Source of the DNA: UMGS1696 sp964623635 | GTDB taxonomy: Bacteria > Bacillota > Clostridia > Oscillospirales > CAG-272 | Direction: 5' to 3' | Assembly: GCA_964623635.1 (NCBI GenBank) | Contig: CAZUUA010000001.1 | Coordinates: 124,001 to 188,000, forward strand | DNA: 64,000 bases | Shown: in pieces, positions 25,227 to 34,114 of the stretch | Numbering within the stretch: position 1 is the stretch's first letter | Layout: every line of letters starts with the position of its first letter | Translations under genes and position numbers: made by a program | Notes under the pieces: model-generated | Seen by the model: only the letters and a program-made list of their open reading frames with translations | What the model was told of the DNA's origin: nothing | The model's database searches: none

Positions 25227-26054
25227 ATGAAAAGAGCATTAAACGCTTGGACAGTCGAAGGTTCTCTGGATATGGAGCAGACCTTTGCGGCTGTGGCAAA
25301 AGCTGGTTTTGAAGCCATTGAGCTGAACGTAGACGCACCGGGTGCCGCACATGGTCTGTCCATGAACACCACCGCTGCCGACTATGCTGCGATCCGGGAG
25401 CTGTCGAAAAAGTATGCCCTGCCGGTGTGCAGCATTTCCACCTCGCTGTGGGGCGGCAAGATGGGCAACAAGGAGCAGTGGAAGGATGCAGAGGCACTTT
25501 TGTACAAGCAGATCGAAGCGGCTACCGAGCTGGGTGCTGACGGTATCCTGACCGTACCCGGCGGCATGGGTGGCACTCTGACCCTGGACGGCGCACGGAA
25601 GAACTCCATCGCCTTCATGCAGGCCCAGAAGAACGAGATCGAAAAGCTGGGTATTTTCGTGGGTCTGGAAAACGTGTGGAACGGCTTCTTCCTGTCTCCG
25701 TACGACATGGCTTCCTTCATCGACGCCGTAGATTCTCCCAAGATCGGCGCATACCTGGATGCCGGGAATATGCTGGCCTTCTCTGTACCGGAATACTGGA
25801 TCGAAGCTCTGGGCAGCCGGATCGGCAAGGTCCATGTAAAGGACTACAAGCGTGCCGGCGGTCTGAACTCCGGTGGTACCTGGGAAGACATCACCCACGG
25901 CAGTGCCGACTGGAAGGTGATCATTCCGGCGCTCCGGGACGCTGGCTACAACGGCTACCTGGTAGGCGAAGTGTTCAAGGCCTTCCCGGATATGAGCTGG
26001 GACGACTACTATGCCAAGGTCAACAGCGAGATCGGCACGATCTGTGCGTATTGA
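25227..26054 (+). CDS. Sugar phosphate isomerase/epimerase-like TIM-barrel protein
   Basis: The 275-residue product belongs to the xylose-isomerase-like TIM barrel (AP-endonuclease 2) superfamily. ATG 25227 is used because GAGG lies upstream. The GTG nine bases earlier is too close. Metal-ligand candidates lie on successive strands: Glu in VGLENVWNG, Asp in YLDAGNM, His in KVHVKDYK and Glu in VGEVF. Such proteins include hydroxypyruvate isomerase, xylulose-phosphate epimerase and 3-keto-sugar eliminases. The following gene is a Gfo/Idh/MocA oxidoreductase, a pairing common in 3-keto-glycoside and inositol pathways. The exact substrate is not determined. Confidence 0.85.
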   Translation: MKRALNAWTVEGSLDMEQTFAAVAKAGFEAIELNVDAPGAAHGLSMNTTAADYAAIRELSKKYALPVCSISTSLWGGKMGNKEQWKDAEALLYKQIEAATELGADGILTVPGGMGGTLTLDGARKNSIAFMQAQKNEIEKLGIFVGLENVWNGFFLSPYDMASFIDAVDSPKIGAYLDAGNMLAFSVPEYWIEALGSRIGKVHVKDYKRAGGLNSGGTWEDITHGSADWKVIIPALRDAGYNGYLVGEVFKAFPDMSWDDYYAKVNSEIGTICAY

Positions 26055-26146
26055 GCGGAAAATAAGAAATTAGAAATTAGGAGTAAGAAGTGAAAGAAGA
26101 ATCCTTCGATCTACTTTTTACTTGTACAACATAGGAGGAAAAACAA

Positions 26147-27220
26147 ATGAAAAAGAGACTTGCTCTGATCGGCTGCGGCGGTATCGGCGAATATCACCTG
26201 AGCCACTTTATGCAGTTCAAAGACATCGTGGACCTGGTGGGCTGGTGTGATCTGATCCCCGAAAGAGCAGAGGCTTTCAAGGCGAAGGCCGGCTGTGGGG
26301 AAGCGTACACCGACTACAAGAAGATGCTGGACGAGACCAAGCCGGATATGGTGTTCATCGGTATTCCCCCGTACTGCCACGGCGAGATCGAATTTGACCT
26401 GATCGAAAGAGGCATCCACTTCCACGTACAGAAGCCTCTGGCGCTGGATCTGGACCTGGGCAGAAAGATCCGGGATGCTGCAGAAGCCAAGGGTCTGATC
26501 ACGGCCAGCGGTTTCCAGTGCCGGTATGCCGACGACATCGTACAGCCTGCGCTGAAGTTCTGTAAGGAAAACCAGGTAGTGCTGATCGACTGCTCTCGTA
26601 TCGGCAGTGTACCCGGTGTACATTGGTGGAGAAAGAAGGATCTGTCCGGCGGTCAGGCTGTGGAACAGACCATCCACCAGTTCGACATCATCCGCTACTT
26701 CATGGGCGAAGCTGGCGAACCGGTAGAAGTATTCTCCTACAACGGCCGTGGCTTTATCACCGACGAAGAATGGCCGGGCTACGATACCGACGACCTGTCC
26801 ACCACCGTTGTGAAGTTTGCCAACGGCGCACTGGGCGTGATCTCCACGGGCTGCTATGCCACCTCCGGCAACAGCTTCGACTCCAAGATCGTGTTCTCCA
26901 CCAGAGACAAGAGAATGGAACACCGCATTCTGGGCGACACCGTGATCTACGGCGAAGAACCCCCGAAGGCAGATGGATCCAGCGACGGCTTCATCGTCAA
27001 GGGTGACGGTGCCCTGACCGCAGCCGGTGGTGCCCTGATCTACAAGGAGACCCACGATGCAGGCGTTGCCGCTGACCGTACCTTCATCGAAGCCGTTATC
27101 TCCGGCGATGGCTCCAAGATCCGCTCTCCCTACAGAGACGCCTTCAAGTCCGTGGCATTCACCATGGCTTGCAACAAGTCTATGGAGACCGGTATGCCTG
27201 TGAAGGTTGAACTGGAATAA
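26147..27220 (+). CDS. Gfo/Idh/MocA-family NAD(P)-dependent sugar oxidoreductase
   Basis: This 357-residue enzyme has the N-terminal Rossmann motif GCGGIGEYHL (residue 8) and the family Lys in QKPLALD (near residue 97, usually EKP). The C-terminal alpha/beta domain contains EQTIHQFDIIRYF (near 172), where the catalytic Asp/His pair normally lies. Members oxidise or reduce a ring hydroxyl of sugars or cyclitols. AGGAGG precedes ATG 26147. It is 92 bases after the isomerase-like gene and ends in a strong terminator, so the two form an operon. Confidence 0.88.
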   Translation: MKKRLALIGCGGIGEYHLSHFMQFKDIVDLVGWCDLIPERAEAFKAKAGCGEAYTDYKKMLDETKPDMVFIGIPPYCHGEIEFDLIERGIHFHVQKPLALDLDLGRKIRDAAEAKGLITASGFQCRYADDIVQPALKFCKENQVVLIDCSRIGSVPGVHWWRKKDLSGGQAVEQTIHQFDIIRYFMGEAGEPVEVFSYNGRGFITDEEWPGYDTDDLSTTVVKFANGALGVISTGCYATSGNSFDSKIVFSTRDKRMEHRILGDTVIYGEEPPKADGSSDGFIVKGDGALTAAGGALIYKETHDAGVAADRTFIEAVISGDGSKIRSPYRDAFKSVAFTMACNKSMETGMPVKVELE

Positions 27221-27237
27221 GTTAACACATAAAAGAA

Positions 27238-27270
27238 AAACGACCTCAAGTGGATTGGGGTCGTTTTTTG
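27238..27270 (+). terminator. Intrinsic terminator of the isomerase-oxidoreductase operon
   Basis: ACGACCTCAA (27240-27249) pairs with TTGGGGTCGT (27255-27264), with one wobble pair, and is followed by six T. It lies 20 bases after the stop. Confidence 0.9.
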
Positions 27271-27372
27271 ATGTTGCTTTGCCACTCTATCACCATATTA
27301 CGCCAACAGATACAACGGATACATCCTATTAAAATATAGATTTTATCAGATGTATCTGATAAATTTACGAAA

Positions 27373-27759
27373 TTGCCATTGAATAACAGATACAAAGCCA
27401 ATCTTCGTTATGCGGATGCACCATCGAAGCTGTATCTCCACGACCTGTTCAACTCGGTTCAGCTTAAGGATATCGTCAAGCGGAACAAGATCCGGGATGT
27501 GGATCTGTTAGACCGGATCATTGCCTATGTGATCGCCAATGTTGGAACCACATTCTCCGCATCCTCTCTTGCCAAATTTTTCAAAAACGAGCAGCGCACC
27601 GTGGCACCGGAGACCATCCAGCGCAAATTTGGCGTATACGATAACATCCGGGACAATTGTCCGAAGTATGTTGTATCTCTGGATGGGTTTGATATGAGCC
27701 GGAATGGGAGCAAGCACCGCAGCATCACAGATTTTCTCCTGGCAGAGGAATGGAATTAA
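27373..27759 (+). pseudogene. Relic of an AAA/DUF4143-type ATPase
   Basis: The frame encodes 128 residues with no ATG or ribosome site at its start (first usable codon TTG). The middle, YLHDLFNSVQLKDIVKRNKI then VGTTFSASSLAKFF and VAPETI, resembles the linker region of the common AAA ATPase/DUF4143 proteins of about 400 residues. The last part, IRDNCPKYVVSLDGFDMSRN, resembles their extreme C-terminus. The Walker A half is missing and an internal segment is deleted between TIQRK and FGVYDN. It is therefore a decayed fragment. It follows a terminator and is flanked by a dispersed repeat at 27757. Confidence 0.75.
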
Positions 27760-27820
27760 GGCATCACCGCACTGTTCATAGCTAACGCCTTGATGGCATA
27801 TATACAACGCATCTGTACCA
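27757..27820. repeat. Dispersed 64-bp repeat, copy A
   Basis: The stretch beginning AAGGCATCACCGCACTGTTC and containing GACGCCTTGACGGCA-like text (here AACGCCTTGATGGCA) matches 43473-43536. Each copy starts at the stop codon of the preceding frame. It looks like a worn member of a family of small interspersed repeats. Confidence 0.65.
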
Positions 27821-27861
27821 TCAGAACCATGCGGTGTCGCCTTAACAATGATTTTTTAACC

Positions 27862-28977
27862 TCAATACACCACTTCCTCTGTGCGCACGCCATCCTCTAC
27901 CACGTAGGTGTGTATCGTCTCCCCATCGATCACCAGCGCTGCACCGGTGTAATAGGGCTTGCCGTCCGCATTCTTTTCCACCGGCTTGGAGCTGACGAAT
28001 ACCGGGAAGGCCGCATCCTTTTTGCCTTCGGTGTGGGGTGAGATCTGGTAGCAGGTGTGCATATGACCGCAGACCAGCAGGTCGATGCCCATTTCAGACA
28101 GCAGATCGGCCCAGCCCTGGTACACGTCCGATGCTACGTCAAAGGGATGCTCGAAGTTTTCCACAAAGGGCACGTGGCAGAAGGCGATCTTTTTGGTCAC
28201 GCCGGGTGCCATGTATTCCGTTTCCCGATTGGCGATCATCTTTTGCAGATAGGCCGTTTCTCTGTCCCGGAAGGTGGAGAACTGGATGGTGCCGCCGTAT
28301 TCTACGTTTGTATCATACTTGTCCTCGCCGCAGTCTAACACCAGACCCCACAGTCCACCCTGCCGGAAGGACCAGAAGGTCTCTCGTCTGCTGCCACGGA
28401 ATGCCGTAGGACTGTAACCCGGCAAAAGCTCCGATGCCGCACCACGGGTGTCATGATTGCCACGGGAGTAGATCACCGGCTTGGTACCGGCCACAGCACC
28501 GGAAGCCAGGGCAAAGGATACCTCAAAATGGGCAATGCTGGCAGAGGAGTCGTTGATGTCCCCGTTCAGGCACAATAGATCGATGTCTCCATAGGTGCCC
28601 ACATACCGGCGGAAGTTTTCCAGCGGTACCTCAACCTGTCCGTGGGTGTCGGCAAACTGGAACAGATGGATCTTGTCTCCCGTGACCGGTGTGAAGGTGT
28701 AGGTCTCCCGGATCACCTCTTCACCCTTGGGATAGTACACCGGCTTTTCCTTGTACTCCACAAAGACTACAGTATAGGCTCTTGCCTTGTCCAGTGCGGC
28801 ACCGTCCACGGGGATCTTGTGCATCTTTCCATAGTGGAGTAGGCCGCATTCTTCGTCGGTGTAGCGCACGCCGTCCACTTCGATCCAGCCGATGCCGTCG
28901 GTGGTGGTGAGGAAGAGGATCTGATAATCCTTCTCTACGGCAAAGACTGCCGGGTGAAATTTCAAATGTTCGTTCAT
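27862..28977 (-). CDS. Calcineurin-like metallophosphoesterase
   Basis: ATG 28977 follows CGGAGGAA with good spacing and gives 371 residues. Residues 1 to about 115 form a beta-rich N-terminal domain. The phosphoesterase core follows with FADTHGQ (DxH motif), NGDINDS, SRGNHDTRG and a final GHMHTC (near residue 308), so the two-metal site is complete. There is no signal peptide, so it is cytosolic. It has its own promoter. The substrate could be a nucleotide, phosphodiester or phosphosugar. Sugar-related neighbours make the last attractive but unproven. Confidence 0.88.
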   Translation of the reverse strand: MNEHLKFHPAVFAVEKDYQILFLTTTDGIGWIEVDGVRYTDEECGLLHYGKMHKIPVDGAALDKARAYTVVFVEYKEKPVYYPKGEEVIRETYTFTPVTGDKIHLFQFADTHGQVEVPLENFRRYVGTYGDIDLLCLNGDINDSSASIAHFEVSFALASGAVAGTKPVIYSRGNHDTRGAASELLPGYSPTAFRGSRRETFWSFRQGGLWGLVLDCGEDKYDTNVEYGGTIQFSTFRDRETAYLQKMIANRETEYMAPGVTKKIAFCHVPFVENFEHPFDVASDVYQGWADLLSEMGIDLLVCGHMHTCYQISPHTEGKKDAAFPVFVSSKPVEKNADGKPYYTGAALVIDGETIHTYVVEDGVRTEEVVY

Positions 28978-29014
28978 ATGTGTTCCTCCGGAATAGAGAA
29001 TTGATGTTGGTATC

Positions 29015-29043
29015 ATTGTACCACGTTGGACAGAAGATGTCAA
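29015..29043 (-). promoter_or_regulatory. Promoter of the metallophosphoesterase gene
   Basis: On the minus strand TTGACA (29038-29043) and TACAAT (29015-29020) are 17 bases apart, about 40 bases ahead of ATG 28977. Confidence 0.85.
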
Positions 29044-29233
29044 TTGGTTTGCGAAAATGGGAATCCATTATCCACGGGGAAAATGTAAAAATAGACAAAA
29101 ATAAGAACAAAAGATTGTATGATCTGCGCACAGACGATGATTTCTGGTTTTGCTACAATAATAGTACAATATAGAGTTGTTATAAAATACATTTCACTAT
29201 GGATTTGCGCAAGATGCATCACAGAAGAACATC

Positions 29234-29407
29234 ATGCTCGTGCAAATTGTTTTACAAGTCGTTAGCATACTTTTTGCACTTTTGCAAGTGGCAGTATACA
29301 TTGTGGTTCTTTTGGCTGGACTGAAGTACCTTGGCGTTTTAGACCGGTTGCAGGAAAAGAAAGCTCAAAACGATGAGCAAGCTATCACAGAGAAAAATGG
29401 AGAATAG
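29234..29407 (+). CDS. Small single-span membrane protein, 57 residues
   Basis: ATG 29234 opens MLVQIVLQVVSILFALLQVA, continuing with YIVVLLAGLKYLG: a hydrophobic helix of about 28 residues. A charged tail (DRLQEKKAQNDEQ, ITEKNGE) follows. An intrinsic terminator begins one base after the stop, which supports a real gene. The ribosome site (AGAAG) is weak. The size and topology recall small membrane toxins or regulatory membrane peptides, but I recognise no family. It stands alone between the metallophosphoesterase and the glycan operon. Confidence 0.55.
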   Translation: MLVQIVLQVVSILFALLQVAVYIVVLLAGLKYLGVLDRLQEKKAQNDEQAITEKNGE

Positions 29408-29408
29408 A

Positions 29409-29437
29409 CAGCATCCTGAATGGGTGCTGTTTTTGTG
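29409..29437 (+). terminator. Terminator of the small membrane protein gene
   Basis: ACAGCATCC and GGGTGCTGT form a short imperfect stem followed by TTTTTGT, directly after the stop at 29407. Confidence 0.75.
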
Positions 29438-29565
29438 TAGTGAAGTATTTTTGACCCCATCCACGCCACTTTGCATATCCTGTAGTATGACGCTACACTG
29501 CGCAAAGGAGAAGCCCAAAATGCAGAAACAGGAAACGCTTGCACGGCTATGAATATAGGAAAACG

Positions 29566-29600
29566 AAAAAGGAACAGCCGACGAGCCATTCCTTTTTTGT
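29566..29600 (-). terminator. Terminator of the glycan operon
   Basis: On the minus strand AAAAAGGAATGGCT pairs with GGCTGTTCCTTTTT with a small bulge. A-run and T-run flank it. It lies about 40 bases beyond the stop of the DUF1080 gene. Confidence 0.7.
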
Positions 29601-29638
29601 ATGCGTCTTGATCGGTAGATGCATGAAGCTGTAAACCC

Positions 29639-30217
29639 CTACAGCTTCTGGATCCAGATGTTCCGGAAGGAGACCGGGTTGCCGTGGTCCTGGAGCATCA
29701 GCGGTCCTTCGGCTACGATGTGGTCATATACGCCGCCGGGGGTGTTGCTGGGCAGAGTGAAGTTGTTGTGGATCACCTGACCGTTTTGCAGGATGGTCAC
29801 CACGGCGTGGGAGAGCACCTTGCCGTTTTCGTCCAGCTTGGCGGAGCGCAGGATGATGTCGTAGGTCTGCCATTCCAGTGCCGGCTTGCACGCATTGGTC
29901 AGGGGTGCCTGGATGCTGTAGATACCGCCGCAGTCGTCGTACTTCGGTTCAGCGATGCCGTAGGAGTCCAGCACCTGCAGCTCATAGCAGCCCTGGATGT
30001 ACACGCCGCTGTTGCCCTTCCACTGCCCCGTGGCCTCTGGCATATCCGGTTCCCGCCATTCCACGTGGATGTGCGCGTCGCCATAGGTCTCCTTCGACAT
30101 GATGTTGCCGTGGGTCACGGTCATGATGCCGTCCTTGACTTCCCATTGGGCCGGGCTGCCATCCAGATTCGTGAAGTGCGACAGGTCGGTGCCGTCGAAT
30201 AAAATGATCTTTTCCAT
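29639..30217 (-). CDS. DUF1080 family protein (3-keto-glycoside hydrolase-like)
   Basis: This 192-residue protein matches the DUF1080/laminin-G-like jelly-roll family. It opens with LFDGTDLSHF, then has GQWKGNSGVYIQGCYELQVLDSYG (near residue 66) and ends in HGNPVSFRNIWIQKL, all hallmarks of the family. Family members from Bacteroidota cleave 3-keto-glycosides. It lacks a signal peptide, so it would act in the cytosol. It is the last gene of an operon with an FAD oxidoreductase and a GH123-like protein. AAAGGA precedes ATG 30217. The upstream GH38 fragment ends 30 bases before its start. Confidence 0.85.
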   Translation of the reverse strand: MEKIILFDGTDLSHFTNLDGSPAQWEVKDGIMTVTHGNIMSKETYGDAHIHVEWREPDMPEATGQWKGNSGVYIQGCYELQVLDSYGIAEPKYDDCGGIYSIQAPLTNACKPALEWQTYDIILRSAKLDENGKVLSHAVVTILQNGQVIHNNFTLPSNTPGGVYDHIVAEGPLMLQDHGNPVSFRNIWIQKL

Positions 30218-30247
30218 GAGGTTCGTCCTTTCGTTGTATGAAAATTT

Positions 30248-30619
30248 TTATGGTATATCTTCCAACATATCTACATCTTTGCCGCAGTGCTCTCGGAGCC
30301 ACCGTTGGCCGTACAAGCCTTGCCGGACGTAGCTTTCTCCGGCGGCAGAGTAGCAGTCCGGCTGCAGCCACCAGCCCTCACCCACTTTCCACCGACCTTC
30401 TTCGATCCGGGTGCGGATCTGCTGCCACATCGCCGGCTCGGTATTTTGGATCCACTGGAACACCGGCGGCGTGGCAAAGGAGTAGCGAAAATCCGGATCC
30501 TCGTCCAGCCGTGCCAGTGCGGCTGGAAAGGTTGCCCGAATGCCAGCCATCGCTTCCGGCCACTGCCACAGCCACACCGGATCAAAATGGGTATTGTCGA
30601 TACAGTATTTCTCTGTCAT
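30248..30619 (-). pseudogene. Truncated GH38-like alpha-mannosidase (N-terminal fragment)
   Basis: The 123-residue frame begins MTEKYCIDNTHFDPVWLWQW, the metal-binding start of family 38 alpha-mannosidases (HxDxxW region, here HFDPVWLW). It continues as that family does to YVRQGLYGQRWLREHCG, then stops. Intact members have roughly 800-1000 residues, so most of the catalytic barrel and all later domains are gone. The start overlaps the upstream stop (ATGA coupling). The loss fits an internal deletion that joined this stub to the DUF1080 gene. Confidence 0.8.
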
Positions 30620-32277
30620 TCTGCACTCAATGCACTAAGCAGCTCTCGTCTGCCACGGCGGAATGCTGCCACATCGTATTCTACGTCCCGGAAGGAATGG
30701 AACAGTCCTTCGCAGATCGCATCGGCCTTTGCCTTGTCCTTTTCGGCAAGCAGCCGCAGCAGCTCATATTCCTCGGCACTGGCTCTTTGGTTCTCTCCTC
30801 TTGCCGACAGCCACGGACCGTTTTCGCCGGGGTACAGCAGGTGTGTGTCGCCGGAGGGCAGGTAGCAGACGGCATCGGTGTTGTGGTGTTCCGGGCAGTT
30901 CAGACGGAAGGGATCCTGACCGGGCTGGTAGCAGTTGGCGGCCCAGTGCAGGTAACCGGTCAGGTTGTACTTGTAGTTGCCCCAGAACAGGTACCGGGTG
31001 GCCAGCAGCGGATAGTCCATGAACCGGTTGATGTATTCTTCGCCTCTGGGACCACAGCAGACGTAATGCCAGATCTGGTCACCGTTGGCACGCAGGGTCT
31101 CGATCTCTTTTCTATGTTTGTCGTATTCGGCGTTCAGCGGCACCCAAATGTTCAATGCCCCGTGGAGATCCCCGTAGGACATGGCATCGATCAGGGGAAT
31201 GTCCGGCACGAACCGACGGATCAGACCGCACAGGGCACGGAATTCGGTGGCGTTGTGGGCATTGGGTTCGTCTGCCACGCCCATGACGAAGCGATCCAGC
31301 CAGCCGTTTTTCGCAAGCATCTGGTGCAGAGCAGGCAGGTACTGGGACAGGTAGCAATAGCCCTCGTAGCTCATGGAGGGGATGGTCTTGTTTACCAAAA
31401 TGGTAGAGGCCGACCAGCTCTGCCGCCAGCCAACAGACGGGCCGTTGAAGTACCGCATTCCCTGGGAAAGCTGCCGACGCATGGTCTCCTCCATTACGGA
31501 AAAATCAAACCGGTACTCATTTTCTCCAACGGTCTCCACCTGTACGCCGCTGACATACATCATGTTCTGCCGCATCCGACGCAGACCGGCGATGTACCGG
31601 GCATCCAGCTCGTAGAAGGCATCGGAACCATAGGGGACCCCATGGTATCTGGCAACTGCTGTGGGATTGTAGCCCTGGATCAGGGTCAGGCTCTCGTCCG
31701 GCACGGTGGCACGATATACGGTGAGGGTCAGGGGAATGGTGATCGTCTCTACCCCAACGGTGATGGTCACCGCTGCGGTGTATGTGCCGGGGTCCGCATC
31801 TGCCGGGATCTGCACCACACCATAGAAGCCACCGATCTGGGTGTCCGGTCTTCTGCCGTCTCCAACGCCCACGTCCAGGGTACCGTCAAAGGGACGATAG
31901 CAGTCGTAGAGCCGATAGGGTGCGACCCGTTCGGGAAAGTGGGGCTTGAAGGTCTCCGGCGCCAGACCATGGTTGCGCTCCACGGTGACCGGCACCAAGC
32001 TGTACCATTCCACGGACAGTGGTAGGTCGGTTTGGATGGATACGCCGCCCATTCTGGGGAAGCCAAGCTTGGCAGTCTCCAGCAGTGTCGGATCCTTGTA
32101 GATTTCCTCCGGCAGCCAGCTTTCCTTCACATGATCGACGGTCAGCCCGTCCAAAAGGATCTGGAATCCGGCATAGCTGCCACGAGCCGCATCCAATACG
32201 ATGGAGCCGGTGGAAGTGGGATAGCACATCTGGTCAGGGTAGGTGAATTCTGCTGCATCTACAACTGTGTAACGCAT
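30616..32277 (-). CDS. DUF4091 / GH123-like glycoside hydrolase
   Basis: The 553-residue protein has an N-terminal beta-sandwich (about residues 1-180, with GTYTAAVTITVGVETITIPL near 165), then an alpha/beta barrel with a DUF4091-type C-terminal region (YLFWGNYKYNLTGYLHWAAN near 432). This is the layout of GH123-like N-acetylgalactosaminidases and relatives. FVMGVADEPNAHN (near 328) holds a candidate catalytic Asp-Glu pair. There is no signal peptide, unlike most secreted members. AGGAGG precedes ATG 32277. It follows the flavin-binding protein gene by 35 bases in the same operon. Confidence 0.85.
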   Translation of the reverse strand: MRYTVVDAAEFTYPDQMCYPTSTGSIVLDAARGSYAGFQILLDGLTVDHVKESWLPEEIYKDPTLLETAKLGFPRMGGVSIQTDLPLSVEWYSLVPVTVERNHGLAPETFKPHFPERVAPYRLYDCYRPFDGTLDVGVGDGRRPDTQIGGFYGVVQIPADADPGTYTAAVTITVGVETITIPLTLTVYRATVPDESLTLIQGYNPTAVARYHGVPYGSDAFYELDARYIAGLRRMRQNMMYVSGVQVETVGENEYRFDFSVMEETMRRQLSQGMRYFNGPSVGWRQSWSASTILVNKTIPSMSYEGYCYLSQYLPALHQMLAKNGWLDRFVMGVADEPNAHNATEFRALCGLIRRFVPDIPLIDAMSYGDLHGALNIWVPLNAEYDKHRKEIETLRANGDQIWHYVCCGPRGEEYINRFMDYPLLATRYLFWGNYKYNLTGYLHWAANCYQPGQDPFRLNCPEHHNTDAVCYLPSGDTHLLYPGENGPWLSARGENQRASAEEYELLRLLAEKDKAKADAICEGLFHSFRDVEYDVAAFRRGRRELLSALSAE

Positions 32278-32312
32278 GATAGCTCCTCCTTGTATGTAGT
32301 AGGTTTATTGCG

Positions 32313-32759
32313 TCAACGCTGATTCAGGTTGACTTCGGTGAAATCGATATCGTATCGGGTGCCGTGGTGGTACAGGATCCCATCGGTCAGCCGGATACGC
32401 AGGATCACGGTATTTTGGTCATTTTCATCCACGTGTCCATTGTTGTACCATTCGGCAAACACGGTACGCAGCTTGTCTGCCAGATCCAAATGGGCGCTCT
32501 CTCGGATCCAGCCAAGGTTCTCGCCGATCCCATGTCCCGTGAACCAATCGCCGCAAACAGCCACTGTGGGGTTCTCCCGGATCTGGGTCATTTTGTCGGA
32601 GGCGGCACAGGTGATCCCGTAAAAGGCACCGGCTTCATAATAGGCGTTTATGGCACGGACATAGGGAATGGTACCATTCGTGGTGGCCAGTGCGATCAGA
32701 TTGTCGCAGCCAAAGCGGTCTTGCAGGATGGCTTCGGTGGTGGGCGAAAGCTTTTCCAT
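32313..32759 (-). CDS. Pyridoxamine 5'-phosphate oxidase-like flavin-binding protein
   Basis: This 148-residue protein belongs to the FMN-binding split-barrel (PNPOx-like) superfamily. LIALATTNGTIPYVRAINAY (near residue 20) and the SDKMTQIRENPTVAVCGDWF segment (near 54) are typical flavin-site strands. It starts 2 bases after the stop of the FAD oxidoreductase gene, so the two are probably co-translated. Members range from oxidases to haem or F420-like reductases. The partner flavoprotein suggests a redox step, but the substrate is unknown. Confidence 0.82.
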   Translation of the reverse strand: MEKLSPTTEAILQDRFGCDNLIALATTNGTIPYVRAINAYYEAGAFYGITCAASDKMTQIRENPTVAVCGDWFTGHGIGENLGWIRESAHLDLADKLRTVFAEWYNNGHVDENDQNTVILRIRLTDGILYHHGTRYDIDFTEVNLNQR

Positions 32760-32760
32760 T

Positions 32761-34059
32761 TTACAAAAGTTCCTCTCTCATATAGGCGCCATGGTCTGCC
32801 AGCGTCCGCTGCAGCAGAGATGTATCCACCGCTCTGGTCTCTCCACCGGCGTCCATGGCAAGGGCCGCTGCGGTACCTGCCGCTTCTCCGGTGATATAGC
32901 AGCCCGGCATGACCCGGATCGAGGCTTCCATCTGCCGGTCGGTCCCCATGCAGCGGCCTGCCGTCAGCACATTGTCAAAGGAAGCGGCCACCAGGCTTCG
33001 GTAGGGAATGCCATAGGATTCGCCTTTTTTGTAGCGCATATTTTGGTATTCGTCCTGGAACCGCTTGAGCTCGTCTCCGTCGGTGTTCATGATGTGGATG
33101 TCCACCGGGTAGCAGTACCGGCCGATCTCGTCGTCAAAGTCGGCACGGGCGAGAAAGTCGGAGACGGAGAGCATATAGTCGCACACCGTCCGGCGAGATT
33201 CCCGGATGCCCAAAATGGAACCGGTGGCAAGCAGTCTTGCGTTCTCACAGCCGTGGACATATTCGTTGTAGAAGCGGATGTATTCCAGCATGGACTGCCG
33301 CCCCCACATCATGGCACGGGTCAGCGATGCTTCGTCCAGCGGATCGTTGTCGAAGATGTGTCCGATGTTGCCGCCGCCAATGCCGCCACGGCGCAGGAAC
33401 ATACCGCTCAGGTGCCGGTCGGCATAGGTAAATACCCCATCGGCAATGGCCTTTTCCAGCTGCTCCTTGATGTTGGTGGAACGATAGGCTTCGTTGTCCA
33501 CCTGATCCCACAGTGAGCACAGCGTCGGAGGCATGACCTTGCCTTCCTCGTTGCCAAGCTCGAACTGTCCACCTGCCAGCGCATTGAGGGTGCCATCCCC
33601 GGTGCAGTCGATAAAGACTTTGGCAGTCACGGCATAGAGCCCCGTTTTGGAGGTCAGCACCACGCCATCCACGTGACCACCATGGGTCAGCACATCACAG
33701 ACCGTGGTGAAAAATAGCACCTTGACCCCGGCTTCCGTGGTGATCCGGTCGTAGACACGCTTGAGCTCTTCGGCATCGATGGAGGTCCAGTGGGCAGAGA
33801 GGGGGACGCCTGTGGATACCTGCCTGCGGATCTCCAGGCCGATCCCGGCAGCCAATATGCGTACATCATCCCCGAAGGTGGCAAAGGCCGGTACCATGCC
33901 GGAGGTACCCACGCCGCCCAGCGCGCCGCCGGCCTCCACCAGCAGTACCGATTTTCCGGCACGTGCGGCTGCCACCGCTGCGGCCACACCGGATGCACCG
34001 CCACCGGCCACCAGTACATCTACGTCCATACGGACAGGAAGTTCCTTTTGATATAGCAT
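32761..34059 (-). CDS. FAD-dependent oxidoreductase (FAD_oxidored family)
   Basis: The 432-residue enzyme begins with a dinucleotide motif DVLVAGGGASGVAAAVAAARAG (near residue 13) and has VFIDCTGDGTLNALAG (near 148) and a final MPGCYITGEAAGTAAALA (near 395), the pattern of the FAD_oxidored group. ATG 34059 is used because the promoter places the transcript start near 34108, making the upstream ATG 34107 virtually leaderless. AAGGAG lies ahead of 34059. It heads the glycan operon. It may oxidise a sugar hydroxyl or an amine. The exact substrate is unknown. Confidence 0.85.
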   Translation of the reverse strand: MLYQKELPVRMDVDVLVAGGGASGVAAAVAAARAGKSVLLVEAGGALGGVGTSGMVPAFATFGDDVRILAAGIGLEIRRQVSTGVPLSAHWTSIDAEELKRVYDRITTEAGVKVLFFTTVCDVLTHGGHVDGVVLTSKTGLYAVTAKVFIDCTGDGTLNALAGGQFELGNEEGKVMPPTLCSLWDQVDNEAYRSTNIKEQLEKAIADGVFTYADRHLSGMFLRRGGIGGGNIGHIFDNDPLDEASLTRAMMWGRQSMLEYIRFYNEYVHGCENARLLATGSILGIRESRRTVCDYMLSVSDFLARADFDDEIGRYCYPVDIHIMNTDGDELKRFQDEYQNMRYKKGESYGIPYRSLVAASFDNVLTAGRCMGTDRQMEASIRVMPGCYITGEAAGTAAALAMDAGGETRAVDTSLLQRTLADHGAYMREELL

Positions 34060-34114
34060 AGCTTTTGTTTGCTCCTTGTTTTTTGTATCCCATACAGGGT
34101 GTGTCATTATCTAT

